DNA of 32,943 nt from Chthoniobacterales bacterium (GTDB lineage Bacteria; Verrucomicrobiota; Verrucomicrobiia; Chthoniobacterales; JAATET01), in the NCBI GenBank assembly GCA_015655545.1, contig JAATET010000107.1:1-32943 (forward strand), given 5' to 3'. The notes below the pieces were generated by a model, which saw nothing but the letters and a program-made list of their open reading frames with translations, had not been told where the DNA came from and did no database searches. Numbering within the stretch: the first letter of the stretch is position 1; the number at the start of each line of letters is the position of its first letter. The position numbers and the translations under genes are program-made. This document shows positions 1-8,090 of the stretch, in pieces.

Positions 1-301
1 CGAGATAGTGCGAGCCGGCGCGCAGGCAGGCTTCGAGCACGGAATGGTTCGTCTGGCAGGTGCAGGCATTGCAGGTCACGGCGACCTTGTGCTGCTTCAT
101 GAGCGCGGCGAGGCCGTCGGTGTCCATGGCGTTGGCCTGCACGACAACGAAGCGGTTTTTCACGGTGCGCGCCGCGAGCTGGTTCGCGAAAGTCGTGTCC
201 ATGTCCGCGAGCACGATGCGATCGAAGCAATCGTATTCGTGAAGCCGCTGCCCGATGACGGAACCGACGCCGCCGATGCCAATGACCATTGCATTTGCCA
301 T
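1..301 (-). CDS. Saccharopine dehydrogenase-like NAD(P)-binding protein (N-terminal part)
   Basis: The gene starts at an ATG (299-301) and runs off the left edge, so only the first 100 residues are visible. The N-terminus is a Rossmann fold: MVIGIGGVGSVIGQRL at residues 5-20 carries a GxGGxG dinucleotide-binding motif. An acidic residue ends strand 2 (LADMD), and a later NACTCQT stretch follows. This is the pattern of the saccharopine dehydrogenase / carboxynorspermidine synthase / homospermidine synthase superfamily. If it is a carboxynorspermidine synthase it would act in polyamine synthesis, which would pair with the agmatine deiminase at 12188-13231. That substrate is inference, because the C-terminal catalytic domain lies outside the window. 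It is transcribed divergently from the LolC/E-like gene and has a long structured leader. Confidence 0.75.
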   Translation of the reverse strand, partial: MANAMVIGIGGVGSVIGQRLHEYDCFDRIVLADMDTTFANQLAARTVKNRFVVVQANAMDTDGLAALMKQHKVAVTCNACTCQTNHSVLEACLRAGSHYL

Positions 302-420
302 AAAACCATCCGCCCTTCTCCGGAGGGCTTCTTCTCCGGCCAACCTACGCCCGGGGTGGCTCTTCAGCAAGCCGGGCTTGTTCCGAGGAACAGCCCGCAT
401 ACGGCATCCCTCCTCATAAA
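302..420 (-). promoter_or_regulatory. Structured 5' leader with mutually exclusive hairpins, candidate cis-regulatory RNA
   Basis: Read on the minus strand, this leader of the saccharopine-dehydrogenase-like gene is unusually rich in helices. Hairpin 1 spans 373-397 (arms CGGGCT/AGCCCG extended by GUUC-CUCG-GAAC with one bulge). A second is at 358-373 (GGCU/AGCC). Hairpin 2 spans 320-339 (CCGGAG/CUCCGG with an 8-nt loop). An alternative hairpin at 312-328 (GCCCU/AGGGC) shares bases with hairpin 2, so the two cannot coexist. The alternative ends about ten bases before the ATG and would hide the purine-rich AGGGC there. That is the layout of a translation-controlling switch. I could not match it to a known riboswitch class. 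A 17-residue ORF without a Shine-Dalgarno site lies inside (364-417) and may be chance. Confidence 0.4.
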
Positions 421-444
421 AACTGTGTGAAACAGCCGTCAGTT

Positions 445-455
445 GTGGATTCCAC
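445..455. promoter_or_regulatory. Perfect 11-bp palindrome between divergent genes
   Basis: GTGGATTCCAC is a perfect inverted repeat (5-bp arms around one base). It lies in the divergent spacer, 43 bp before the GTG of the LolC/E-like gene and upstream of the structured leader on the other strand. It could be an operator half-shared by both genes or a chance palindrome. No flanking promoter hexamers are convincing. Confidence 0.2.
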
Positions 456-497
456 TTTCCCCGTTTCCAAGGACGAGGCATCTTCGCCGCTCGTACC

Positions 498-1826
498 GTG
501 AAGAAATCCTTCAGTCTCTTTCTCGCCCTGCGCTATTTGAAGCCGAAGCGGACTTTCGTCTCGGTGATCACGCTCATTTCGGTCCTGGGCGTCACGCTCG
601 GGATCACCGTGCTCATCCTCGTGATCTCGGTGATGAGCGGCTTCGAGCTGGAGCTGCAGCAGAAGGTCATTGGATTCGAGGCGGATTTGCTCATTGAGAA
701 TGGCAATGATGTTCTTGGCAGCTGGCAGGATGTTGCGAAAGAAGTGCAGTCCGTGCCGGGAGTCGTGGACGGAGGGGTGGCGCCTTTTACCATGGGGCAG
801 GTGATCGCGCAGTTTGGGAATCTTCGCCGAGCGCCTCAGATCAATGGAATCGATCCTGCAAAGCAGGAAAAAATCACCGACATCAAAAAGTATCTCATCG
901 CCTCGTCGGCGAACGATGAGGCTGGCGATCCGAAGCTCGATCTGGACGGAGACAAATGCGTGGTTGGCGCAGAGCTCGCTCGCCAGCTCGGCCTGAGCAT
1001 CGGCGACAAGTTGAGCCTGACCTCAGGCAAAAACGTTCAGGATATCGCTTCCGCGATTGATCGTGCGGAGAAGGAAGGAAACAAAGACCCCGCTTTGCTG
1101 GAGAATATCAAACAAATGGTTCTGCCGGTCGATCTGATGGTCACGGGAATTTTTTCCAGCGGACGCTATGCTTACGACAGCAATATCGTGCTCGTGCCGC
1201 TGCACATCGGGCAGGAAATGTATGAGCTCGACCCCGACGAGGTGCATGGCCTGTCGGTCAAGACGACCGATCCGTTTACCGTGGCGGTTACCAAAAAGGC
1301 GATCATGGAAAAAATCCGTCCGCCACATTTGGTCGAGACTTGGATGGATCGTAATAAGGATCTCTTCGACGCGATTCGCATGGAGCGCAGCGTGATGTTT
1401 TTTCTCCTGATGTTCATCGTGCTCGTCGCGGCCTTCGGCATCATGAACACCCAGATCACGGTCACCGTGCAGAAGACGCGCGAGATCGGCATCCTTAAGG
1501 CTCTCGGCGCGCAGACGCATCAGATTGTCGGTATTTTTCTCGCGCAAGGAATGGTGATCGGCTTCTTCGGCACGCTCAGCGGCCTCGCGCTCGGCATGAC
1601 ACTGATTCGCTTTCGCAACGAGACGCGTGATTTTCTTTCGCACGCGCTGGGTATTCAGGTCTTCCCTGCCACGGTCTACGAGTTCAGCGAGATTCCGGCC
1701 AAGGTCGTGCCGTCGGATGTCGCGATCATTTGCGTGAGCGCGTTTGTGATCTGCTCGCTGGCCGCGCTCATTCCGGCCTACTTCGCGGCGCGCCTCGATC
1801 CGGTGAAGGCGCTGCGATACGAGTGA
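498..1826 (+). CDS. LolC/LolE-family lipoprotein-releasing ABC permease
   Basis: This 442-residue inner-membrane protein opens with a short cytoplasmic segment (FLALRYLKPKRTF), then a first membrane span at about residues 20-48 (VSVITLISVLGVTLGITVLI). A large periplasmic domain covers roughly 50-300. Three C-terminal spans follow at about 300-335, 350-375 and 405-430, with the FtsX-type cytoplasmic segment KTREIGILKALGA between the first two. This is the MacB-PCD/FtsX topology of LolC/LolE, which extract lipoproteins for delivery to the outer membrane. No LolD ATPase is next to it, so the ATPase must be encoded elsewhere; a MacB-like exporter role is the alternative. Start is GTG (498), chosen because translation from it gives the canonical family N-terminus; there is no clear Shine-Dalgarno site. 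It ends at an inverted repeat shared with the convergent gene. Confidence 0.85.
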   Translation: MKKSFSLFLALRYLKPKRTFVSVITLISVLGVTLGITVLILVISVMSGFELELQQKVIGFEADLLIENGNDVLGSWQDVAKEVQSVPGVVDGGVAPFTMGQVIAQFGNLRRAPQINGIDPAKQEKITDIKKYLIASSANDEAGDPKLDLDGDKCVVGAELARQLGLSIGDKLSLTSGKNVQDIASAIDRAEKEGNKDPALLENIKQMVLPVDLMVTGIFSSGRYAYDSNIVLVPLHIGQEMYELDPDEVHGLSVKTTDPFTVAVTKKAIMEKIRPPHLVETWMDRNKDLFDAIRMERSVMFFLLMFIVLVAAFGIMNTQITVTVQKTREIGILKALGAQTHQIVGIFLAQGMVIGFFGTLSGLALGMTLIRFRNETRDFLSHALGIQVFPATVYEFSEIPAKVVPSDVAIICVSAFVICSLAALIPAYFAARLDPVKALRYE

Positions 1827-1834
1827 GTTTTTGA

Positions 1835-1895
1835 ACAGGAGAAAACAGAGGAAACGGAGAAGTCAGCCTTCTCTGTTCTCTCCGTTCCCTCCTGT
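1835..1895. repeat. Imperfect inverted repeat, family A copy 1 (9-bp GGAG units)
   Basis: Two 27-nt arms (1835-1861 and 1869-1895) match at 21 of 27 positions as an inverted repeat around a 7-nt spacer. Each arm reads as tandem units of about 9 bp of the type GGAGNNAAC. All six differences are A/G transitions, and two leave G-U pairs in RNA. It sits at the convergent end of the LolC/E-like gene, and its right arm encodes the last residues of the LuxE-like protein. A hairpin here could end transcription from both sides, although no T-run follows. A second copy is at 19881-19957. Confidence 0.75.
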
Positions 1896-2894
1896 AAAAA
1901 GCATCTCATCCGCGGTTCGTGAACAACCGCGTGGCAGGGCGCCGGGATCGCGGCCGATCAGCTCGAAGTTCCCGCCGCGGCGGATGGCGAGATCCTGCGT
2001 CTGCACCGCGCAGACCGACCAGAGGTTCGCCGCATCGCAGAGCCGCAGCATCCCGATCGCGCCATCGGCGACTTCCGCGCCCGTCGCCGGATCGATGACC
2101 AGGCCGCGTGCCCAGGGCGGAGCGATGTGCAGCGTGCCGACGCCGCGCGCGTAGAACTGCGACGAAAGCTCGGTCATGCCGTATTCGTTCACGATCGCTT
2201 CGCCTTGCAGCCCGAGCCGGGCCTCGAATTGCCCGTAGAGCTCGGCCTTCGGCAGTTCGCGGCTCGTGCCCTTGTAGCCGCCCGTTTCCACGGCGACGCT
2301 TCCTTCCGGGAGGCCGATCGCCCGGTCGCCGAGCCATTCGAACCAGTCGAGAAAAGCCAGCGCCGTGCCGAAAAGCACCACCGGCTCGCTCTGGACGAAC
2401 AGGCTTTTTGATAATTCCTCCCAGTGCGCCACACCCTTGCGCACGAAAAATGCTGATTCATCCGCACATAGCCACGAGGCCATTTGACTCAGGGACGAAC
2501 GGGGTGCTTCGGCAGCGGTGGGCAGCAGGGCAAACACCCGGCGGCCTCCGAGGCCGGCGCTCTCCCAGCCCCGGGTCGCCGCCGCTTCATAAAGTCGTAG
2601 AGATCGAAAATGATGTTCGCCGTAACCTTCCCCCGTCGTCCCGCTCGTGCGGAAAGTGCGCGCCGTTTCCGCGGCGGGAAAGGATCGGATCGCGTGCTCC
2701 TTGAACAATCGCTGCGGCACCGCGGGAATCTCGCGCCAGTTGCGCGGCGCGGGAAAGGCCGCGCAATATTTTCCATAGGCGGCATTCGCTTCGCGCTGGA
2801 AGGCATGCACCTCCAGCAGCACGTCCCCGCAGCTCGCGCTCGCGGGTTTCGCGAGCCAATCGAGCAGGATTTTTTCCAGAACTTCGGCGGTCAT
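1863..2894 (-). CDS. LuxE-type acyl-protein synthetase (ANL superfamily)
   Basis: This 343-residue protein has the adenylate-forming signature: RTSGTTGEGYGE near residue 80 (phosphate-binding loop), NEYGMTELSSQF near 235 (A5-type motif) and QTQDLA near 300. A late GRDPGALPRGCS segment places Cys324 where LuxE-family enzymes have the acyl-accepting cysteine. LuxE activates a fatty acid as acyl-AMP and holds it as a thioester for a reductase. No LuxC reductase or LuxD thioesterase is in the window, so the substrate and acceptor are unknown. The ATG at 2894 follows GAGGAAA closely; a TTG at 2903 is an alternative. The final ten residues (TGGNGENREG) are encoded by the right arm of the inverted repeat, so the original C-terminus was probably replaced. 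Divergent from the TPR operon. Confidence 0.8.
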   Translation of the reverse strand: MTAEVLEKILLDWLAKPASASCGDVLLEVHAFQREANAAYGKYCAAFPAPRNWREIPAVPQRLFKEHAIRSFPAAETARTFRTSGTTGEGYGEHHFRSLRLYEAAATRGWESAGLGGRRVFALLPTAAEAPRSSLSQMASWLCADESAFFVRKGVAHWEELSKSLFVQSEPVVLFGTALAFLDWFEWLGDRAIGLPEGSVAVETGGYKGTSRELPKAELYGQFEARLGLQGEAIVNEYGMTELSSQFYARGVGTLHIAPPWARGLVIDPATGAEVADGAIGMLRLCDAANLWSVCAVQTQDLAIRRGGNFELIGRDPGALPRGCSRTADEMLFTGGNGENREG

Positions 2895-2959
2895 TTTCCT
2901 CAAGATGCGCGTTGTGGCAAAAATGTCACAGTCGTTTTCGGGCGCAATCCGTTAACGAA

Positions 2960-5764
2960 ATGGGCGTCATGATGAAGGCATTTTTTCCGCCGATCAGGTG
3001 CGTGCTAGCGTTGGCGGCCTTCGTGGCGTCATCGGCATCGCTCTTCGCGCAAGCGCCGGCCGCTGGCGGCGAAATGACCGCGGACGAGCTCTATCTGAAG
3101 TCGCTCAACGACTACAACGCCGGCAAATACGCGGAGGCCTGCGCGGGCTTTCAGAAATTCGAAAGCGACTTCGGCAAATCCGAGCAGGGCCGGAAGGTGC
3201 TCGCCGGCATCCGCTACCCGCTCGCGATGAGCCTCCTGCATTTGCAAAAGTTCGACGACGCGCTCGAGGCGATCTCCGCGTGTTTGAAGGCCGTGCCGCC
3301 GCCGGCCGGCACCCAGAAGGAGGATCTGCTCTTCTATCAAGGCGTCTGCCAGTTGCAGACCGAGGACTATCCGGCCGCCCGCGCCTCCTTGCAGGAATTC
3401 TTGAAAGAATTTCCCGCATCGCACGAGGCCACCGAGGCCACGCTGCTCTACGGCACGAGTTTCCTCATGGAGGAAAACTACGCGGAAGCCGTCACGCAAT
3501 TCGACGCCATGCGCCCGCGCCTCGATCCCGTGAATCGCGGCCGCGCCACCGTCCTCCAGCTCTACGCGCTCATGCACCAGGAGAAGCTCGACGCCGCGCT
3601 TGCCTTGGTGATCGCGGAATACCCGCGCATGGACCAGATGCTCCAGATCGCGACCTTCCAGACGCTCGCGCTCCAGCTCGGGTCGCAGTTCCTTGCAAAG
3701 GGCGAATATCGCAACGCCATCGCCGCGCTCCAGCGCGTGTGGAACAGCGACCGTCTCGGCAAATACCAGGAGAAACGCCTTGATGAGCTCCAGGACGCGC
3801 TCGCCGCCGCCGAGGCCCAGCCCAAGGGCGATCCCTACCGCAAGTTCCAGCTCAGGCAGATGATCTCGAAGGTCAAACGCGAGATCGCGAATCTCGAAAA
3901 AATCCAGAACTTCGACTCCGCGCTGCGCCTTCGCCTCGCCACCGCCTACCAGGCCATGAAGCGTTATCGCGAGGCGGCGCTCATCATGGAGGCGATGCTT
4001 GATGACATGCCCACCGATCCCGTCGTCGAGTCCGCATCCGTCGGCCTCGTGCAATGCTGGTCCGCCGCCGGGCGCTGGCCGAAGGCGATCGAGGCCGCCG
4101 ACACCTTCGCCGAGAAATTTCCCGAGTCGAAGCAGCTGCCGATGATCGATTATCTCAAGGGCATCGCCCAGCAGCGGCTCGACGACCAGCCCGCCGCCAT
4201 CGCGACCTTCGAGAGCATCATCCGGCAATTCCCGGCTTCGAATTTCGCCGAGCGCGCGCTGTTTATGAAAGGCTTCAGCCAGCTGCTCGCCGACCGGAAC
4301 AAGGAAGCCATCGCCACGTTCGAAGAGTTTCCGAAGACTTATCCGAAAGCCGATCTTGCCGATTCCGCCGCCTATTGGCGTGGCATGGCCTACTCGCTCG
4401 ACAAGCAATTTCCCCGCACGCGCGAAGTCATGGACGAATATCTCGACCGCTATAAAAGCGGCGCCTACCGCGGCCTCGCCACCTTCCGCAAAGGCTACGC
4501 CGCGCAGTCGATGCGCGATTACCCGACGAGCATCCGCGAGCTGCGCGATTACCTGAAACAATATCCCGGCGATGAGTCGAACGACGAAGCGCTCCTGCTC
4601 CTCGGCGACGCCTTCATGGACCAGGGCCGGATTCCGGAAGGCGTCGCCGCCTTCATGCGCATCGATCCCGGCGACAAAAAATTCTTCGAGGAAGGCTGGT
4701 TCAAGATCGGCAAGGCCTATCGCCTGCTCGAGGAGCCCGTGAAGATGCGCGCGCATTTCGAGCAGTTCGTGCGGGAGTATCCCCGCAGCCCGCGCGTGGC
4801 CGAGGCGATCTACTGGATCGGCTGGACCTATTTGCAGGAGCAGCAGCCCGGGAAGGCGCGCGAGGCCTATTGGAACGCCATCGCCGCCTACGGAAACGAC
4901 GCCACCATCCGCTCCGTGGACGATCTCTTCCCGGCCCTGCAAAAACTTTATCCCGGCGACGAAGACCGGCTCGAATACGTCACCCGGCTGCACGATCTGA
5001 GCGCCTCCGCCGACACGGAAAAAAAGAAGACGCTCGCGATGCGCGCGCTCTGGGCGCAGGCGCTGCTCTTCAAGAAAAGCGATCCCATCAAGGCGCGCCT
5101 GTTATTGCTCGACGCCGCAAGCCGCGCCGATGTCTCGACGACAAATCCGCTGCTGCTCGCCGATTTCGCGCAGGCCTGCGAGCAGGCCGGCCGCGCCGAC
5201 GACGCCGAGCATATGTGGCGCGATCTCGTGAAATGGAATCCGCGTGCCACGCAGAAGGACGACGCCTTCGCCGCCCTCGGCATGCTCGAGGCGAAGCGCG
5301 GAAACGACAAGGCCGCGCTCGAGTATTTCGATCGCTTCGAGAAGGAGACCTTCGGCTCGTTGATCTTCGGGAGGGTGATGCTCGCGAAGGCGAATCTCCT
5401 CATCGCCCGCGGGGATTCGCCCGCCGCCCGCAAGACCTACGAGGCGCTGCTCGCCAGCACCTACTCCACCGGCCCCGAGAAAGCGGAGGCGCTCTACGGC
5501 ATCGGCGATCTCTACATGCAGGAGAAAAAATACGCGCTCGCGATTCCCTATTTCCAGCGCATCTACATCCTGCACGCGCGCTGGCACGAATGGGTGGCGA
5601 AGGCCTACCTGGGCAGCGGCGAGGCCTTCGAGCAGCTCCAGGACATCACCGCCGCGCGCAAGACGTATCAGGAAATGGTCGGGATCGAGGAATTGAAGAC
5701 GCTGCCCGAGGCCGGAAAGGCGAGGGAGCGTCTCCAGGCGCTGGGAGGGCCGGTCGCATCATGA
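2960..5764 (+). CDS. Large secreted tetratricopeptide-repeat protein
   Basis: This 934-residue protein has a signal peptide (MKAFFPPIRCVLALAAFVAS, predicted cleavage after SASLFA). Helical TPR-like repeats follow for nearly its whole length. They show typical alternation such as YNAGKYAEACAGFQKF, YPAARASLQEFLKEFP, NYAEAVTQFDAM and DYPTSIRELRDYLKQYP. Repeats ending in FP or YP are common in periplasmic TPRs of the BamD/YbgF type. It probably acts as a periplasmic scaffold; no enzyme domain is visible. ATGs at 2960, 2969 and 2972 all precede the signal peptide, and I chose the first. Its stop overlaps the next start (ATGA), so the two are translationally coupled. The vWA gene of the same operon suggests a joint envelope complex. 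Confidence 0.85.
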   Translation: MGVMMKAFFPPIRCVLALAAFVASSASLFAQAPAAGGEMTADELYLKSLNDYNAGKYAEACAGFQKFESDFGKSEQGRKVLAGIRYPLAMSLLHLQKFDDALEAISACLKAVPPPAGTQKEDLLFYQGVCQLQTEDYPAARASLQEFLKEFPASHEATEATLLYGTSFLMEENYAEAVTQFDAMRPRLDPVNRGRATVLQLYALMHQEKLDAALALVIAEYPRMDQMLQIATFQTLALQLGSQFLAKGEYRNAIAALQRVWNSDRLGKYQEKRLDELQDALAAAEAQPKGDPYRKFQLRQMISKVKREIANLEKIQNFDSALRLRLATAYQAMKRYREAALIMEAMLDDMPTDPVVESASVGLVQCWSAAGRWPKAIEAADTFAEKFPESKQLPMIDYLKGIAQQRLDDQPAAIATFESIIRQFPASNFAERALFMKGFSQLLADRNKEAIATFEEFPKTYPKADLADSAAYWRGMAYSLDKQFPRTREVMDEYLDRYKSGAYRGLATFRKGYAAQSMRDYPTSIRELRDYLKQYPGDESNDEALLLLGDAFMDQGRIPEGVAAFMRIDPGDKKFFEEGWFKIGKAYRLLEEPVKMRAHFEQFVREYPRSPRVAEAIYWIGWTYLQEQQPGKAREAYWNAIAAYGNDATIRSVDDLFPALQKLYPGDEDRLEYVTRLHDLSASADTEKKKTLAMRALWAQALLFKKSDPIKARLLLLDAASRADVSTTNPLLLADFAQACEQAGRADDAEHMWRDLVKWNPRATQKDDAFAALGMLEAKRGNDKAALEYFDRFEKETFGSLIFGRVMLAKANLLIARGDSPAARKTYEALLASTYSTGPEKAEALYGIGDLYMQEKKYALAIPYFQRIYILHARWHEWVAKAYLGSGEAFEQLQDITAARKTYQEMVGIEELKTLPEAGKARERLQALGGPVAS

Positions 5765-6729
5765 TCGCGCGCGCTTTGTTTTTCGCCGCGCTGCTCGCCG
5801 GCCCCGGCCCGATGACCGCGGCGGCGCAGACGCCCGACGTGACGGACACCATGTTCATGAATGATGCCGCCGGCTCCCGCCGCGTCGGGCACATCGTCGG
5901 CATCGATGCGAATTCTTTCAAAGTCGAAGTCGTCCTCGCCGTGGGCGGAGCGAAGGCCACCGTCGGCGTGCCGCGCGCGCAGGTCAGCCGCGTGGAGTTC
6001 GCGCCGAACGACTCCCGAGCCCGCCTCATTGCCAGCCCGACCGCCGCGAATGCCGCCGCGATCGGCGTCGAGTGGCGGCACTGGCAGCCCTTCCTCGGCA
6101 TCGCGAAATCGCCCGCCGGCGCCATCGGCAATGCCTACGCCGCCGCGCTGCTCGCCACCGCCGATTCGAAGCAGGCGGGGGAAGCCCTCGCGCTCTTCCG
6201 GTCCATCGAGCAAACCGCCTGGAGCGACTCCGATAAAGCGGTCGCCAAGCAAGGCCGCCTCCGCGCGCTCGTCGCCACCGGCCATGCCGCCGAGGCCGTC
6301 GCCGAGGCCGTCGCACTCGCAAAGGATTCCGAGGATCCCGCCGTGCTCATCGAGGCGAAATTCATCCTCGCCGAGGCCGCCGCCGCGAAGCTGCGCAAGC
6401 TCGTCGAGGACAATCCCCGCTGGACCGAAGACCCGCTCGTGCGCCCCGAGCACGACCGGCTCTACAACGAAGCGCTCTACCTCTACCTTCATCCTTACCT
6501 CTTCCTGGGCTCCGAGACCGATGCCGCCTCGCGCGGGCTCTGGGGCGCCCTGCAGATCTACCGCTTCGGCGGCGACGACGCCAATGCCGTCGAGTCCGCC
6601 CGCGATCTCACCGCCCTCTACGCCGGCACCCGCTACGCCGCGCTTGCCCGCGAATACCTCGACAAATTACCCGACGCCTTGAAGAAACAGGACGCCGAAA
6701 AAGAAGCCAATACCGATGCCGGGAAGTAG
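5761..6729 (+). CDS. Secreted protein of unknown function, TPR/vWA operon
   Basis: This 322-residue protein has a Sec signal peptide (MIARALFFAALLAGPGP, cleavage likely after TAAA). A small beta-rich stretch follows at about 35-85 (GHIVGIDANSFKVEVVLAVG), resembling a short barrel-like module. The remainder, about 95-310, is an Ala-rich alpha-helical domain with TPR-like segments (AVAKQGRLRALVATGHAAEAV; YAALAREYLDKLPDAL). I do not recognise a named family. The start overlaps the upstream TPR gene by 4 bp, and its end overlaps the vWA gene by 14 bp, so the three are likely made in fixed proportion and may work together at the periplasmic face. Confidence 0.8.
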   Translation: MIARALFFAALLAGPGPMTAAAQTPDVTDTMFMNDAAGSRRVGHIVGIDANSFKVEVVLAVGGAKATVGVPRAQVSRVEFAPNDSRARLIASPTAANAAAIGVEWRHWQPFLGIAKSPAGAIGNAYAAALLATADSKQAGEALALFRSIEQTAWSDSDKAVAKQGRLRALVATGHAAEAVAEAVALAKDSEDPAVLIEAKFILAEAAAAKLRKLVEDNPRWTEDPLVRPEHDRLYNEALYLYLHPYLFLGSETDAASRGLWGALQIYRFGGDDANAVESARDLTALYAGTRYAALAREYLDKLPDALKKQDAEKEANTDAGK

Positions 6730-7789
6730 CACATTGCCTCCGCCGCCCGCCCCGACGCATCAGGTCGCGGACCGCAGATCCAGGATCCGGAAACTCTTCT
6801 GGACGGTTCTGGTCGCCGTCGTCCTGCTGCATGTGCTGGCCGGACTCGTGGCCGGCGGGTTCGTCGTCGCGCATTATTTCATGAAACCCGAGGCCGCCTT
6901 CAAGGCGGCGAAGGATCTCCGCATGCCCGCCAAGGAGCGCGAGCAGAAGATGAACATGGCCGAGTTCGATTCCCTCGCGCCGAAGCCCAGCTTCAACGAC
7001 AAGCTCCAGGCCCTCCAGCCCGCGCCCTTCTCGCTCCCCGAGCTCCCGAAGGTGCCGATGGATCAAATGCTCCCGCTCGATCCCGGCGCCATCGTCGCCG
7101 ACCAGGTCTCCAGCATGGTCGGCGCCGCCGGCACCGGTAGCGGCGTCGGACAGGGCGGCGGTGGCATGAGCGGCACCGGCACCGGCTTTAGCTTTCTGGG
7201 CATCCAGACCACCGCGAAGCGCGTGCTCATTCTTTACGACATCTCGGCCTCGGTCGTGCGCGCCGCCGAGCGCGCCGGCTACTCGATGGACAAAATCCGC
7301 GACGAGACCAAGGCGCTGCTCCAGCACTTGAGCGTGAACACCCGTTTCGACCTCGCCCAATTCGCGCGGAACTACGCCTTTTTCAAAACCGAGATGCTGC
7401 CCGCGACGGACCCGAACCGCGCCGCCGCGAACCAATGGTTCGACGAATGGTTTGCCGGCAGCGCCGGCACGATGAAGCTCACCACGCCGAATATGGTGGG
7501 GGGCGGCCCGGGCTTTATCGAAGTGATGAAAGCCGCCTTCCAGCTCAAGCCGGATGTGATTTTCGTGATCTCCGACGGCTCGTTCGAGCGCAAATCCGGG
7601 GGCGGCGGCTATGGCGAAAAAATCCCCTTCCCCGAGCTGGATGACGCGCTCCGCGCGTTGCAAAAAAGCATGCCGGAGCCCGTGAAAATCAATTTCATCG
7701 GCGTCGGCATGAAGCCGAAAAACGAAGGCGAAATACGCCGCGTGATGAGCCGGCACTCCGGCGGCGGCAAGTTCCGGGAACTAAAGTAA
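6716..7789 (+). CDS. Membrane-anchored von Willebrand factor A-like protein
   Basis: This 357-residue protein has a cytoplasmic Pro-rich N-terminus and one membrane span at about 28-54 (LFWTVLVAVVLLHVLAGLVAG). A linker of about 100 residues includes a Gly-rich run (about 139-158), and a C-terminal vWA-like domain begins near 165. RVLILYDISASV carries the DxSxS of the metal site (Asp175, Ser177, Ser179), and FVISDGSF supplies the later Asp. I could not place the Thr of a canonical MIDAS, so metal binding may be weaker. vWA proteins usually mediate metal-dependent contacts, and with two secreted TPR-type partners a scaffold role in the envelope is plausible. It is the last gene of the operon. 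Confidence 0.85.
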   Translation: MPGSSTLPPPPAPTHQVADRRSRIRKLFWTVLVAVVLLHVLAGLVAGGFVVAHYFMKPEAAFKAAKDLRMPAKEREQKMNMAEFDSLAPKPSFNDKLQALQPAPFSLPELPKVPMDQMLPLDPGAIVADQVSSMVGAAGTGSGVGQGGGGMSGTGTGFSFLGIQTTAKRVLILYDISASVVRAAERAGYSMDKIRDETKALLQHLSVNTRFDLAQFARNYAFFKTEMLPATDPNRAAANQWFDEWFAGSAGTMKLTTPNMVGGGPGFIEVMKAAFQLKPDVIFVISDGSFERKSGGGGYGEKIPFPELDDALRALQKSMPEPVKINFIGVGMKPKNEGEIRRVMSRHSGGGKFRELK

Positions 7790-7830
7790 AGCGAAAGTCA
7801 GGTTCCGCGGCATCGATATGGCGATGGACG

Positions 7831-7956
7831 AAGTGTATGGCCTTCGAATACCTCATTCGCCAGGAGACGACAGTTCCCCTGCGATGGATCGCCAAAGAAC
7901 TTCAAATGGGGAGCGCCATGAATGTCTCGCGATTGACTGCCGCCACCTTGAAATGA
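7831..7956 (+). pseudogene. C-terminal remnant of a REP-associated / IS200-like transposase
   Basis: The frame ending in TGA at 7954-7956 reads AFEYLIRQETTVPLRWIAKE followed by LQMGSAMNVSRLTAATLK. The WIAKxLQMG-N/H-V pattern is typical of the last 30-40 residues of REP-associated tyrosine (Y1) transposases. No upstream HUH or tyrosine motif remains, and the frame has no sensible start, so only the tail survives. Identification rests on a short motif from memory. Confidence 0.5.
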
Positions 7957-8090
7957 AATGCAAAAATATTCTCCTGACCTCTTTTTCCTTCACTGACCAC
8001 ATTCGACCATTCGAAAGACACCATTCCTCCACCATTCCGTGACAGAAAATGACACTCGCAAGTAGTGAGGTCATCGACTAAACTGTCGGC

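Noticed and set aside
364-417. 17-residue leader peptide ORF
   Set aside because: No Shine-Dalgarno site, no regulatory codon run, and it overlaps strong hairpins; kept only as a remark on the leader.
8-430. Plus-strand open frame at the left edge
   Set aside because: Opposite a Rossmann-fold gene and its leader; no homology and no ribosome site.
420-465. Cobalamin-riboswitch-like text (GGGAAAGTGGAATCCAC on the minus strand)
   Set aside because: The conserved CCCGC and GCCACTG B12-box elements that should follow are missing; the match is to a short hairpin only.
3029-4993. Open frame of 654 codons antisense to the TPR gene
   Set aside because: A shadow of GC-rich codon use. It has low-complexity composition (Leu/Gly/Glu/Arg), no family motif and lies wholly opposite a clear TPR protein.
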